From NCBI RefSeq assembly GCF_051652165.1, contig NZ_JBOFTR010000015.1, positions 124,001-188,000 on the forward strand: DNA of 64,000 bases. Direction: 5' to 3'. Position numbers and translations under genes: made by a program. The notes beneath the pieces were generated by a model. It ran no database searches. It was not told the origin of the DNA and saw only the letters and a program-made list of their open reading frames with translations. Source of the stretch: Plesiomonas sp051652165 (GTDB lineage: Bacteria; Pseudomonadota; Gammaproteobacteria; Enterobacterales; CAMTGL01). This document shows positions 1 through 10,635 of this stretch, piece by piece. Positions within the stretch are counted from its first letter, which is position 1. The number at the start of each line of letters is the position of its first letter.

Positions 1-84
1 GCGGGCGATAGCGTGGTTGAAACGGTGGCATAAACAAAAGGTTGAAACCGCCAGATCAAAACGCCGCAAGGATAAACGCACCAT
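1..84 (-). CDS. Start of an unidentified protein, cut by the window edge (possibly a PAP2-type phosphatase)
   Basis: Only the first 28 codons are visible; the frame stays open to base 1. The ATG (bases 84-82 on the minus strand) has a good Shine-Dalgarno, AGGAGA, about six bases upstream, which makes a real start likely. The N-terminus is basic and then hydrophobic (MVRLSLRRFDLAVSTF), which would suit a membrane protein. The RRFDLAV stretch loosely recalls the N-terminus of PAP2-family membrane phosphatases, but the fragment is too short to assign. It is transcribed divergently from the leucine operon. Confidence 0.45.
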   Translation of the reverse strand, partial: MVRLSLRRFDLAVSTFCLCHRFNHAIAR

Positions 85-201
85 AGACTTCTCCTGATTG
101 AACCGAGCAGACTTGGCTTTACTCTATAAACCCCAGATGACAATTCATTGATAGTTTTGCAGCAGTTTTATTTCCCTGATTCAACCATTCCAATCAAACT
201 A

Positions 202-231
202 TTGACAAGTGCATAACATCTGAAGTATCAC
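202..231 (+). promoter_or_regulatory. Probable promoter of the leu operon
   Basis: A perfect -35 TTGACA lies at 202-207. A weaker -10-like TATCAC follows at 226-231, 18 bases further on. It sits about 90 bases before the leader peptide and no gene intervenes, so it is the best promoter candidate for leuLABCD. Confidence 0.5.
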
Positions 232-255
232 ATACGCATTGCGGATATTTTATCG

Positions 256-291
256 CCTACTAAGCCCTTTTTAGCCCTTACTCTTAGTAGG
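256..291 (+). other. Inverted repeat in the leu 5' untranslated leader
   Basis: CCTACTAAG at 256-264 and CTTAGTAGG at 283-291 are perfect complements, giving a 9-bp stem with an 18-base loop. It lies between the promoter and the leader peptide start at 319 and is separate from the attenuator. Its role is unknown; it could be an operator or a 5'UTR structure. Confidence 0.4.
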
Positions 292-318
292 TCAATATAA
301 ATACATGAGAATACGACC

Positions 319-399
319 ATGAATGCAACTTTGCTGCTACTTAACCTACTCCTACTCGCTGCTTATCAGCGCGGGTCAGCTCAGGGTTTGTTCAAGTAG
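319..399 (+). CDS. leuL: leu operon leader peptide (26 aa)
   Basis: This 26-codon ORF begins ATG AAT GCA ACT and then reads TTG CTG CTA CTT AAC CTA CTC CTA CTC. That is eight leucine codons in nine, four of them consecutive, three of them CTA. It ends at TAG 397-399. The arrangement is that of LeuL in enterobacteria: a ribosome starved of Leu-tRNA stalls in the run and the downstream RNA refolds as an antiterminator. The Shine-Dalgarno is weak (GAGA). The E. coli peptide has 28 residues with four Leu codons in a row, so this one is richer in Leu. The peptide itself is not expected to have a function. Confidence 0.88.
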   Translation: MNATLLLLNLLLLAAYQRGSAQGLFK

Positions 400-460
400 C
401 AACAAGAACGGTCAGCAAACCAAATCCCCGAGCCCGCGCAGTCAGCGCGGGCTTTTTTTT
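369..460 (+). terminator. Leucine attenuator: antiterminator and Rho-independent terminator
   Basis: The terminator is a perfect 9-bp stem, AGCCCGCGC (431-439) with GCGCGGGCT (445-453), a 5-base loop and seven further Ts (454-460). GCGCGGG at 369-375, just after the leader's Leu codons, can pair instead with CCCGCGC at 433-439, which destroys the terminator. This is classical transcription attenuation: Leu starvation favours the 369-375/433-439 pairing and readthrough into leuA. Confidence 0.88.
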
Positions 461-505
461 CCGGCTGACCGCAGGGATAGCACGACAGCAAAAGGAATTT
501 TTATT

Positions 506-3216
<2,711 letters not shown>

Positions 3217-3341
3217 GGCAAAGCGAACCACAAAAATTTTGCACTTCGCTGAGATTTCACTGAAGACCATCAGCAAGTTACAAAGCGTGACTCGTGAACC
3301 GTAAAACATACCGGCGCGGTAGCGCCACAAGGATGTAAATC

Positions 3342-4778
3342 ATGGGAAAAACATTGCCCCCAAAAACGTTGTACCAAAAATTATTCGATGCCCACGTGGT
3401 GCATGAAACTGCCGGTGAAACACCGCTGCTGTATATTGACCGCCATTTGGTACATGAAGTCACCTCACCACAGGCATTTGATGGTCTGCGTGCCATGCAG
3501 CGTGCTGTTCGCCAACCTAGCAAAACTTTTGCCACGATGGATCACAACGTCTCGACTCAAACCCGCGATATTGCCGCATCCGGTGAGATGGCACGTATCC
3601 AGATGCAAGAATTGGCAAAAAACTGCACTGAATTTGGCATCACCTTGTACGATTTAGATCACCCCAACCAAGGCATTGTGCATGTGATGGGCCCAGAGCA
3701 GGGGCTGACGCTGCCCGGTATGACCATTGTTTGTGGAGACTCACACACCTCCACCCACGGGGCATTTGGCGCGCTGGCATTTGGTATTGGAACATCTGAA
3801 GTAGAGCACGTATTAGCTTCACAAACCCTCAAGCAAAGCCGCGCTAAAACGCTGAAAATTGAGGTGCAGGGGCAAGTTTCTGGCGGGATCACCGCAAAAG
3901 ATATTGTACTGGCAGTGATTGGTAAAGTCGGCCATGCCGGAGGCACTGGGTATGTCGTGGAGTTCTGCGGTGAGGCCATTACTGCCCTGAGCATGGAAGG
4001 CCGCATGACAGTGTGCAACATGGCCATTGAGCTAGGTGCAAAAGCGGGGCTGATCGCCCCAGATACCACCACCTTTGCCTATCTGGAAAACCGCCCGTTT
4101 GCCCCACAAAGCGCAGACTGGGCAGAAGCCGTGGCTTACTGGGCTACGCTGCGCAGTGATGCCGATGCCCATTTTGATCACACCATCACCCTGTACGCCA
4201 GCGAGATAGCCCCACAGGTGACATGGGGAACCAACCCCGGTCAGGTGATTGCCATTGATCAGCCGATCCCCGCGCCGACATCATTCAGTGATGCCAATGA
4301 ACGCGTATCGGCAGAAAAAGCATTGCACTATATGGGGTTGCAGGCAGGCGAAAAGCTGTCAGATATTCGCATTGATAAAGTATTTATCGGCTCTTGCACC
4401 AACTCACGTATTGAAGATCTGCGTGCCGCGGCCAGCATTGCTAAAGGGCATAAAGTGGCCAACGGCGTACAAGCGTTGGTCGTGCCCGGCTCTGGTCTGG
4501 TTAAGGCGCAAGCCGAAGCCGAAGGGCTGGATAAAATCTTCATTGATGCGGGCTTTGAGTGGCGGTTGCCCGGCTGCTCTATGTGCTTGGCGATGAACAA
4601 TGATCGCTTGGCCGCCGGTGAACGCTGCGCCTCTACCAGTAACCGCAACTTTGAGGGGCGACAAGGGCGTGGCGGACGCACCCATCTGGTCAGCCCTGCA
4701 ATGGCTGCCGCTGCCGCAATCAAAGGGCATTTCACGGATGTGCGTAATTTCGCAGATAACCTGCCACAGTTCGGTTAA
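3342..4778 (+). CDS. leuC: 3-isopropylmalate dehydratase, large subunit
   Basis: LeuC and LeuD form the Fe-S isomerase that converts 2- to 3-isopropylmalate via a dehydrated intermediate. This aconitase-family large subunit carries the expected motifs: [27 protein letters not shown] and [10 protein letters not shown]. The cysteines of the last two are the three ligands of the [4Fe-4S] cluster. The 478 residues are slightly more than the 466 of E. coli, because of a longer C-terminus and an early N-terminus. The start ATG is preceded by an AAGGA-type site. It is third in leuABCD. Confidence 0.97.
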   Translation: MGKTLPPKTLYQKLFDAHVVHETAGETPLLYIDRHLVHEVTSPQAFDGLRAMQRAVRQPSKTFATMDHNVSTQTRDIAASGEMARIQMQELAKNCTEFGITLYDLDHPNQGIVHVMGPEQGLTLPGMTIVCGDSHTSTHGAFGALAFGIGTSEVEHVLASQTLKQSRAKTLKIEVQGQVSGGITAKDIVLAVIGKVGHAGGTGYVVEFCGEAITALSMEGRMTVCNMAIELGAKAGLIAPDTTTFAYLENRPFAPQSADWAEAVAYWATLRSDADAHFDHTITLYASEIAPQVTWGTNPGQVIAIDQPIPAPTSFSDANERVSAEKALHYMGLQAGEKLSDIRIDKVFIGSCTNSRIEDLRAAASIAKGHKVANGVQALVVPGSGLVKAQAEAEGLDKIFIDAGFEWRLPGCSMCLAMNNDRLAAGERCASTSNRNFEGRQGRGGRTHLVSPAMAAAAAIKGHFTDVRNFADNLPQFG

Positions 4779-4808
4779 GCCCCGATTTGATTTATCCCTA
4801 TACGATGG

Positions 4809-4836
4809 CCCGTGCACAACAGATGCTTTGCACGGG
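4809..4836 (+). other. Intercistronic hairpin between leuC and leuD
   Basis: CCCGTGCA (4809-4816) and TGCACGGG (4829-4836) form a perfect 8-bp stem with a 12-base loop. It ends four bases before the leuD Shine-Dalgarno AAGGAG (4841-4846). No T-run follows, so it is not a terminator. It may protect or modulate the leuD segment of the mRNA. Confidence 0.5.
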
Positions 4837-4852
4837 AACCAAGGAGTGACAC

Positions 4853-5488
4853 ATGACAGGATTCACGCAACATACCGGCATTGTCGCACCGTTAGATGCC
4901 GCTAATATCGACACGGATGCGATTATTCCGAAGCAGTTTTTACAAAAAGTGACCCGTACCGGCTTTGGTCAACACCTGTTCCACGACTGGCGTTTTCTCG
5001 ATGATGCCGGTACACAGGAAAATCCAGCGTTTATCCTCAATCAACCTGAATATCGCCGAGCCTCAGTCTTACTGACCCGTGAGAACTTTGGGTGTGGATC
5101 GTCGCGTGAGCATGCGCCATGGGCACTGGCCGATTACGGTTTTAAAGTGATTATTGCGCCAAGCTTTGCTGATATTTTTTACGGTAATGCCATCAATAAC
5201 CAGTTGCTGCCAGTACGTTTAGCTGCCGCTGATATTGATGCGTTGTTTGCCCATGTAGCTGACAAGCCAAGCGTACAATTGACCATTGATCTGACCGTGC
5301 AAACGGTGTCAGTGTGTAGCGCAGATAACAATACGGGTAGCCATAATGATGCCAACATCTACCCGTTTATGCTTGATCCGTTTCATCGTCACTGCCTGCT
5401 CAATGGTTTAGACAGCATCGGCTTAACCTTGCAGCATGCGGATAAAATCAGTGCTTACGAAAGCCATCAACCGGCTTTTTTACGCTGA
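4853..5488 (+). CDS. leuD: 3-isopropylmalate dehydratase, small subunit
   Basis: LeuD is the swivelling small subunit that completes the LeuCD isomerase. The protein has 211 residues (201 in E. coli). It shows the family's [14 protein letters not shown] motif near the N-terminus and [16 protein letters not shown], which contacts the substrate. The start has a strong AAGGAG site. It is the last gene of the leu operon; a strong hairpin terminator lies about 110 bases downstream. Confidence 0.97.
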   Translation: MTGFTQHTGIVAPLDAANIDTDAIIPKQFLQKVTRTGFGQHLFHDWRFLDDAGTQENPAFILNQPEYRRASVLLTRENFGCGSSREHAPWALADYGFKVIIAPSFADIFYGNAINNQLLPVRLAAADIDALFAHVADKPSVQLTIDLTVQTVSVCSADNNTGSHNDANIYPFMLDPFHRHCLLNGLDSIGLTLQHADKISAYESHQPAFLR

Positions 5489-5597
5489 GATGAATGCGGT
5501 ATCTTGCAATGTGCGCTTTCTCTTTTAAATTTAATAAAGGGAAACGGGAAAGCAAGCAAACCGCAGTGCCATTAACATACGGCCATTAAATGCGATC

Positions 5598-5635
5598 AAA
5601 AAAGCGGATAAGCGATGACTCTTATCCGCTTTTTT
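5598..5635. terminator. Rho-independent terminator between leuD and mdtI
   Basis: A 15-bp perfect stem, AAAAAAGCGGATAAG (5598-5612) with CTTATCCGCTTTTTT (5621-5635), has an 8-base loop. With A-run on one side and T-run on the other it can stop transcription from both convergent operons. Confidence 0.9.
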
Positions 5636-5677
5636 ATATCTGGCTTACATGAACCTGACGTAAACCGCTGTAAACCA

Positions 5678-5992
5678 TTATGCCGAATGCATCACCACAA
5701 CCGAGGTAGCAATCACCACAATACCAGCCCAACCAATCGGTTTGAGTTTCTCTTTAAAGATAACCCAACTACCAATGGCTGTGCCTAAAATACCGATTGC
5801 TCCCCATGATGCGTAGGCTACGGCAAGATCCATACCCCGAACGGCTTCGGTCAATAACGTAAACGCACTCATAACCAGTAAAAGAGAGAGAAACCCCCAA
5901 CGTTTACGTTGAAAACCTTTCGACTTATTTAGCGCCATATTCGCGGCAACGTCGAGCAGAGCGGCGGCAATAATAAATCCGATATGTAACAT
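5678..5992 (-). CDS. mdtI: Small multidrug resistance subunit, MdtI-like
   Basis: This is a 104-residue four-helix SMR-family protein (N-terminus MLHIGFIIAAALLDVAANMA). In E. coli MdtI pairs with MdtJ to form a proton-driven exporter of spermidine in the inner membrane. The conserved acidic residue of helix 1, Glu in most SMR proteins, corresponds here to Asp14 (LLDVAAN), as seen in MdtI proteins. Its ATG overlaps the stop of mdtJ by one base (TAATG), so the pair is one operon. The spermidine assignment rests on family resemblance only; other cationic substrates are possible. Confidence 0.85.
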   Translation of the reverse strand: MLHIGFIIAAALLDVAANMALNKSKGFQRKRWGFLSLLLVMSAFTLLTEAVRGMDLAVAYASWGAIGILGTAIGSWVIFKEKLKPIGWAGIVVIATSVVVMHSA

Positions 5993-6336
5993 TATGCCTC
6001 CTCCTGCTGTGGGTGGCTTTCACCGGCATTCACCATAATAATACCGGTGACGGCCAGTGCTAACCCAATCATCTCTTGCAATGAGAGCGAGTAGCCAAAA
6101 ATAAACACCGAAATCAGTGTAATTAAGGTAACACCAACCCCTTCCCACAACGCGTATGCAATACCAATAGGTATTTTTTTGATCGCTTTAGAGAGGAAAA
6201 AATAAGATATTCCGATCCCTGCCCACATAGGCAAATAACTGAAAAATGAACCATTTTCGACGATTTTATTGATAGATGATGTTCCTGCAACTTCGGTAAT
6301 AATAGCCAGTAACAGAAACATCCATGCGAATAACAT
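5992..6336 (-). CDS. mdtJ: Small multidrug resistance subunit, MdtJ-like
   Basis: A 114-residue SMR protein with four predicted helices. The helix 1 glutamate is present in AIITEVAGTSS, and the AYALWEGVGV signature of MdtJ lies in helix 3. I start it at the ATG at 6336, preceded by AAAGGG; an in-frame start 57 bases upstream lacks support. It heads the mdtJI operon and faces a LysR-type regulator gene across a 178-base gap, a common layout when the regulator controls the exporter. That regulatory link is inferred. Confidence 0.87.
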   Translation of the reverse strand: MLFAWMFLLLAIITEVAGTSSINKIVENGSFFSYLPMWAGIGISYFFLSKAIKKIPIGIAYALWEGVGVTLITLISVFIFGYSLSLQEMIGLALAVTGIIMVNAGESHPQQEEA

Positions 6337-6461
6337 GTGAGTACCCTTTAATATCCTTAATGCCCCGTGATCTGCTGATAACGTTTGCGGCACAGCGTTA
6401 CTCTAGCCCTCCTGCTCGTTATATACTAATCGCTCAGTGTCAACTTTTCCGACGCTCGTGT

Positions 6462-6489
6462 TTGACAATTTGTTTACACCCTCTAGGAT
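6462..6489 (+). promoter_or_regulatory. Probable promoter of the LysR-type regulator gene
   Basis: TTGACA at 6462-6467 and TAGGAT at 6484-6489 are separated by 16 bases and lie 25 bases before the ATG at 6515. On the opposite strand another TTGACA (6443-6438) with TATAAC (6423-6418) points towards mdtJ, but its 14-base spacing is short. Confidence 0.45.
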
Positions 6490-6514
6490 CATCCACTGAT
6501 GTCTGGAGTAGCCG

Positions 6515-7396
6515 ATGAAGTTCTCGCAGTTAGAAATGTTTGTAGAGGCCGCTAATAATGGCTCAATCACTGAAGCGGCACGCCGTTTAGGTAAAAGCCG
6601 CAGTACCGTGAGTACCGCAATCAGTGCACTGGAAGACAGTTTGGGTGTCAGCCTTTTTGAACGCGGTTCAAACTTAACGGAATTGACCGTTATCGGTGAA
6701 CAAATTCTGGATGACAGTGAGCGTATTTTACAAATTGCGAATATCATCGAACAAAAATGCCAGCACTACGCCACCGGTGCCGAAGCCTTGCTGCGCATCG
6801 CGCGCGATGATGCATTGTCAGAAGTTTTCTGGCGACGGCTATTAGGGCAATTAAAACAACAATTTGCCGGCACCAGTGTCTCTTTGGTGTTGGCATCACC
6901 GCCGGAATTACCTGCGCTGGTTGAAGAGGGAATTGTTGATGCTGCGTTTGGTTTACTGACTCAAGAGCAAGAGAACTCATCACTGAAAATTGAGGTGCTG
7001 CATCCGCTGCGAACCATGATGGTGGTGGAGAAAAGCCATCCGCTGGCGCTGTTAAAGCGGGTTCAGCACAATGACCTAGAGTCACATACACAAATTACGC
7101 TGTCATATGTGGATGATGAATCAGTGAAAACGCTGCAACCGGTCAGTGGTGATCACATCGGGCTCTCTTGCTTTGAGATGATCCGCGATGCGGTGGTTGA
7201 TAAGCTGGGCTGGGCTATTTTACCCACGCCATTGGTGCAAACTCCGTTACGTTATAACCAGTTACAGGTACTTAAACATAAATTTAGTATGCAATGGCGT
7301 GATTATGCAGCGTATGCATCCCCTGCTGCTTACCACGGTAAAGTATTGTCATGGATTCAGCAGGAGATCCAAAAAGAGCTCGAGTCTTACGATTAA
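6515..7396 (+). CDS. LysR-family transcriptional regulator
   Basis: The protein has 293 residues, normal for the family. An N-terminal winged helix-turn-helix occupies residues 1-60 (QLEMFVEAANNGSITEAARR, then SRSTVSTAISALEDSLGVSLFER). A linker helix and a LysR substrate-binding domain follow (about 90-290), with the usual EEGIVDAAFG motif. The start has GGAG eight bases upstream. It is divergent from mdtJI and convergent with the cytochrome b-like gene, 29 bases away. The effector is not deducible. Local control of mdtJI or autoregulation is the simplest guess. Confidence 0.9.
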   Translation: MKFSQLEMFVEAANNGSITEAARRLGKSRSTVSTAISALEDSLGVSLFERGSNLTELTVIGEQILDDSERILQIANIIEQKCQHYATGAEALLRIARDDALSEVFWRRLLGQLKQQFAGTSVSLVLASPPELPALVEEGIVDAAFGLLTQEQENSSLKIEVLHPLRTMMVVEKSHPLALLKRVQHNDLESHTQITLSYVDDESVKTLQPVSGDHIGLSCFEMIRDAVVDKLGWAILPTPLVQTPLRYNQLQVLKHKFSMQWRDYAAYASPAAYHGKVLSWIQQEIQKELESYD

Positions 7397-7425
7397 GGGA
7401 TACTGTTCACTTATCACGCTTAGGC

Positions 7426-7998
7426 TTATTTTGGCTGACGACGACACCAACCGATAAAGTGTAACAGTGCCATACCACCGTGCCCAACAACGTAGGCCTC
7501 TATCAGGCTGGTAAGGGTTTTATGCAGTGATTTGAGATCGAGTGTCCAGACAGAGCCACTACACCAAAGCACAAACCAAGCAAGCCCTGATAATACAACC
7601 AGCACTAATGCCCCTAATCCTAACCCCTGAATACATGTTGCTACGCCTTTAGGCTGTGACTCAGGCAACTGAAACTGAAACAATACTCGGAGATCAGCCG
7701 TGAGTTGCTCTGTATCCCCCCATAAATATGGATAAAAATAGCGGAAGCCACGAGTTTTAAAGCAATACCACAGTAATAAGGCAATCAGTGGCAACAATAA
7801 AATACCACTAACAATATGCATCCATGTACAAAGTTGAATAAGCCAATCAGCGCGAATTTGCTGGTCTGGTGTGAAGTGCATATCATTGCTATTGATGATT
7901 TGCAAAACCACCAACAAGGCAATACCTATGTGCAATACACGTAAAAAAAGGGGCTGGTTTTGCGCTAAATAACGCCAAAAGCTGGAAAAAATACGCAC
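7426..7998 (-). CDS. Cytochrome b561-like integral membrane protein
   Basis: With a GTG start at 7998, preceded by AAAGGG at good spacing, the product has 190 residues. A longer frame back to 8124 has no ribosome site and is rejected. Four hydrophobic segments are visible, at about residues 15-37, 50-80, 118-145 and 165-185. Histidines sit where b-type haem ligands lie in di-haem cytochrome b/b561 proteins: RVLHIGIA in helix 1, TWMHIVSG in helix 2 and HGGMALLHFI in the last helix. Proteins of this type pass electrons between membrane quinol and a periplasmic partner, but no partner gene is next to it. Function beyond a likely haem b electron carrier is unknown. Confidence 0.65.
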   Translation of the reverse strand: MRIFSSFWRYLAQNQPLFLRVLHIGIALLVVLQIINSNDMHFTPDQQIRADWLIQLCTWMHIVSGILLLPLIALLLWYCFKTRGFRYFYPYLWGDTEQLTADLRVLFQFQLPESQPKGVATCIQGLGLGALVLVVLSGLAWFVLWCSGSVWTLDLKSLHKTLTSLIEAYVVGHGGMALLHFIGWCRRQPK

Positions 7999-8223
7999 TT
8001 TATACCCTTTTATTCTGGCAATATGGTTTAAAAAGAAAACAGTAATTGCCTGACTATAGGGGATAAAAACAATAAAATCTGTGTGGGGATGTAACAATAT
8101 GCAGGAAAACGACAGCCCTAACAAAGAGGTCTGCCGTTATAAAAAAAGGGTAATATCAACCAATATAGCCTATAGCGCGATCTACATTTCTCTTTATCAC
8201 TACAGCAATATTAGTATGATCAC

Positions 8224-8694
8224 TTACTCTTCAAGTGTACTGCGCAGCATCCACGCCATTTTTTCATGTGCAGAGCAGCGATCATCAAGTAATGATGCTG
8301 TTGCACCATCCATCACCTCGCCGGTGAGTGGATAAATACCGCGAATACGTTCGATGACTGTTGCATGGCCTTGCAGCAAAAAGGCAATCATCTCGTTATT
8401 ACTTAAGTTTGATTTTGGCTCTGGTAAACGGCTCATTTTTTGGTATGCACTCAATGAACCTGGTGCTTCAAAGCCTAATTCCCGAATACGTTCAGCAATA
8501 TCATCTAATGCATTCCAAATACCTGTGTACTGCTCTTCAAACATTTGATGAATCGGCAGGAAACGCATACCCTTCACGTTCCAGTGAAAATAGTGCGTAC
8601 TCAAGTAAAGGCTAAAACTTTCAGCCAAAAGGTGAGCGAGACTGTCAGCGATCTGTTTTCTGCTTGCATCAGGAATAGAGATATCAACTTTCAT
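8224..8694 (-). CDS. dps: Dps family DNA-binding ferritin-like protein
   Basis: A 156-residue Dps protein, which forms a 12-subunit cage that oxidises and stores iron and protects DNA in stress or stationary phase. The family ferroxidase motif is clear: YFHWNVKG followed by the IHQMFEEQY helix and DDIAERIRELG, giving the His, Asp and Glu ligands that sit between two subunits. The lysine-rich N-terminal tail of E. coli Dps is absent, so direct DNA binding is uncertain. An AAGGAG site precedes the ATG. It stands alone, with the ppaC terminator upstream. Confidence 0.9.
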   Translation of the reverse strand: MKVDISIPDASRKQIADSLAHLLAESFSLYLSTHYFHWNVKGMRFLPIHQMFEEQYTGIWNALDDIAERIRELGFEAPGSLSAYQKMSRLPEPKSNLSNNEMIAFLLQGHATVIERIRGIYPLTGEVMDGATASLLDDRCSAHEKMAWMLRSTLEE

Positions 8695-8817
8695 GACCAG
8701 TGCTCCTTATGGAATAACTCGGCGATAGCGCCATTACAGTTACCATATAACTGGCCCGTGTATCTTTCTGTAGGGAAGTGCGTATATCTGCGTCAGAGTG
8801 CGACAAGTTTTGTCTAA

Positions 8818-8848
8818 AAAAAAGCGGTCTTTATTAGACCGCTTTTTT
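8818..8848 (-). terminator. Rho-independent terminator of the rapA-rluA-ppaC unit
   Basis: A 13-bp stem, AAAAAAGCGGTCT with AGACCGCTTTTTT, has a 5-base loop. On the minus strand it ends in eight Ts, 58 bases after the ppaC stop. Confidence 0.88.
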
Positions 8849-8905
8849 CATTGCCATAAGATTAACCACTGTAGTGCAGTGTCAGCACCCGCTGTATCAA
8901 AGTAA

Positions 8906-9811
8906 TCAGGCTAGAACTTGTTGCAGCCAAGGCCAACCCTGCTTTTTACGGCTCAGGGTATTTTGCATCATCAGAACACCGTTATCAGCGTGTGCTTCTA
9001 ACTTTGCTGACCATTCGCCCTGATACAGCAGACGGGTGGTTGCCGTGGTAATGTCGGTCAGCATCAGAGCAGCCAGTACCAGCGAATCTTCGCTGCAACG
9101 GCGCTGCAAATCGGCATTCAGCGCATCGATCATGTCATCAACTTGCGCCAGTGTTGCCAGCTCAATCTGGCCAACCACGACGTTATGCCCATTAAGTGGA
9201 TAGCCTTTCAGATCTTTTTCAACCAGCTCTGCTGCGCTCAAACCTGCAATATCGGTTTTAGCAATCAGCAGCTCAGTGATAAACGCATCCAAATCGCTGA
9301 TCTGTGCCAGTTCAGCCAGCGCATAAACCGCATCTTTATCTTTTTGTGTGCACGTTGGTGAAGCAAACCCTACGGTGTCACTGATGATGGCAGACATCAT
9401 CAGGATCGCCAGTGGGCGGGTAATCGGTGCATTTTCCATTTTGAACAGGTTGAACAAAATGGTATTGGTGCAACCTACTGGCCAAATCCACGCTTCCAGC
9501 GGCTGTGCGGTAGTCACATCACCTAAACGGTGGTGATCAACAATACCCAAAATTTCAGCTTGGGCCAGATCGTCTGGGCCTTGCGCCATATCAGAGTAAT
9601 CTACCAGCCAGACTTGTTGTCCGGCTACGCCAGTACACATCTCAGGCTGCTCAACACCCGCTTTATTTAAGATGAACTGGGTTTCACGGTTGATATCACC
9701 CTGACGAACGGCTTTGGCATTCAAACCGCGAGCTTGCAGCAGTGCAGTTGCTACCAGTGCCGAGCAGATGCTATCGCTGTCTGGGTTTTTATGACCTACT
9801 ACTTGAATCAT
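8906..9811 (-). CDS. ppaC: Manganese-dependent (family II, DHH) inorganic pyrophosphatase
   Basis: This enzyme hydrolyses pyrophosphate to phosphate. Its fold is unrelated to that of classical Ppa, which is also encoded here (43571-44101). The 301-residue protein shows the DHH-family motifs in order: GHKNPDSDSI (residues 6-15, metal ligands), VDYSD, DHHRLGD and a DTVGF segment. The C-terminal DHHA2 domain ends near RKKQGW. I start it at ATG 9811, preceded by AAGGAAG; the upstream in-frame extension runs back to the rluA stop. It follows rluA by 65 bases on the same strand and is probably cotranscribed. Confidence 0.93.
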   Translation of the reverse strand: MIQVVGHKNPDSDSICSALVATALLQARGLNAKAVRQGDINRETQFILNKAGVEQPEMCTGVAGQQVWLVDYSDMAQGPDDLAQAEILGIVDHHRLGDVTTAQPLEAWIWPVGCTNTILFNLFKMENAPITRPLAILMMSAIISDTVGFASPTCTQKDKDAVYALAELAQISDLDAFITELLIAKTDIAGLSAAELVEKDLKGYPLNGHNVVVGQIELATLAQVDDMIDALNADLQRRCSEDSLVLAALMLTDITTATTRLLYQGEWSAKLEAHADNGVLMMQNTLSRKKQGWPWLQQVLA

Positions 9812-9876
9812 ATTACTTCCTTTCACTCTTTCTTTTTGTTTGGCGCGAGTGTTGTGCTCGCTTATTTTGGCTGATT

Positions 9877-10614
9877 TCAAAAATCAGGATGGCAGCAAAA
9901 CTGTAACGGCTCACCGGTTTTCGGGTGCGTGATATTCAGCTCTAGCGCATGTAATTGCAAACGATCAGCCATGGCCTGTGCTTGTGCGTTGGCATAAAAG
10001 CGATCACCCAAAATCGGATGCCCCAGTGCCAACATGTGTACCCGCAACTGGTGTGAACGGCCGGTAATAGGGGTCAGTTTAACACGGCTTGTTCCATCTA
10101 AATCACGACTGAGCACCTGATACAACGTCTGAGCTGGCTTACCGGTCTCATGACACACCTTCTGCTGCGGACGGTTCGGCCAGTCACACACCAGTGGTAA
10201 ATCTATCTCACCGCTATCGTGTTCAGGATGCCCCCAGATTCGGGCGATATACGCTTTTTTAGGCTCACGCTCACGAAACTGACGTTTGAGCTCACGCTCG
10301 GCCTGTTTGGTTAATGCCACCACCAGCACACCACTGGTCGCCATATCAAGACGATGCACCGATTCAGCCAGCGGGTGATCCTCTTGGATCCGCTGCATAA
10401 TGCTGTCGCGGTGCTCAGGCGCGCGCCCCTGCACTGACAACAGCCCGCTCGGTTTGTTGACCACCATGATGCTGGCATCCTGATAGAGGATCTCCAGCCA
10501 AGGGTCAGTCGGCGGATGATATGACTCCAGCGGCGGTGCGCCGCTGGGGGCGGGTGGTTCTCCCGCCAAATAAGCTGCTTTACGCTGCCGTTTGGTGCTG
10601 CTCGATTGTGCCAT
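9877..10614 (-). CDS. rluA: 23S rRNA/tRNA pseudouridine synthase RluA
   Basis: RluA isomerises uridine to pseudouridine at 23S rRNA position 746 and tRNA position 32 in E. coli. The 245-residue protein carries the catalytic HRLDMATSG motif (Asp as nucleophile), the preceding VNKPSGLLSVQG motif, and the C-terminal GRSHQLRVHMLALGHPILGD motif of the family. It lacks an S4 domain, as RluA should. The ATG at 10614 has AAAGG upstream. It follows rapA by 21 bases, the order known from E. coli. The N-terminal proline-rich 35 residues are a little longer than usual. Confidence 0.95.
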   Translation of the reverse strand: MAQSSSTKRQRKAAYLAGEPPAPSGAPPLESYHPPTDPWLEILYQDASIMVVNKPSGLLSVQGRAPEHRDSIMQRIQEDHPLAESVHRLDMATSGVLVVALTKQAERELKRQFREREPKKAYIARIWGHPEHDSGEIDLPLVCDWPNRPQQKVCHETGKPAQTLYQVLSRDLDGTSRVKLTPITGRSHQLRVHMLALGHPILGDRFYANAQAQAMADRLQLHALELNITHPKTGEPLQFCCHPDF

Positions 10615-10635
10615 GTGATTACCTTTGCTAAACAC

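Noticed and set aside
323..505. An N-terminal extension of leuA in the same frame
   Set aside because: It would begin inside the leader peptide and read through the attenuator terminator. The ATG at 506 has a proper ribosome site and gives the family length.
7999..8124. A 42-residue N-terminal extension of the cytochrome b-like gene
   Set aside because: No ribosome site lies before the upstream ATG, whereas the GTG at 7998 has AAAGGG at good spacing.
5489..8905. The mdtJI-LysR-cytochrome b-dps stretch as a horizontally acquired island
   Set aside because: No integrase, transposase, tRNA or flanking repeat is seen, and the genes look similar in composition to their neighbours by eye.
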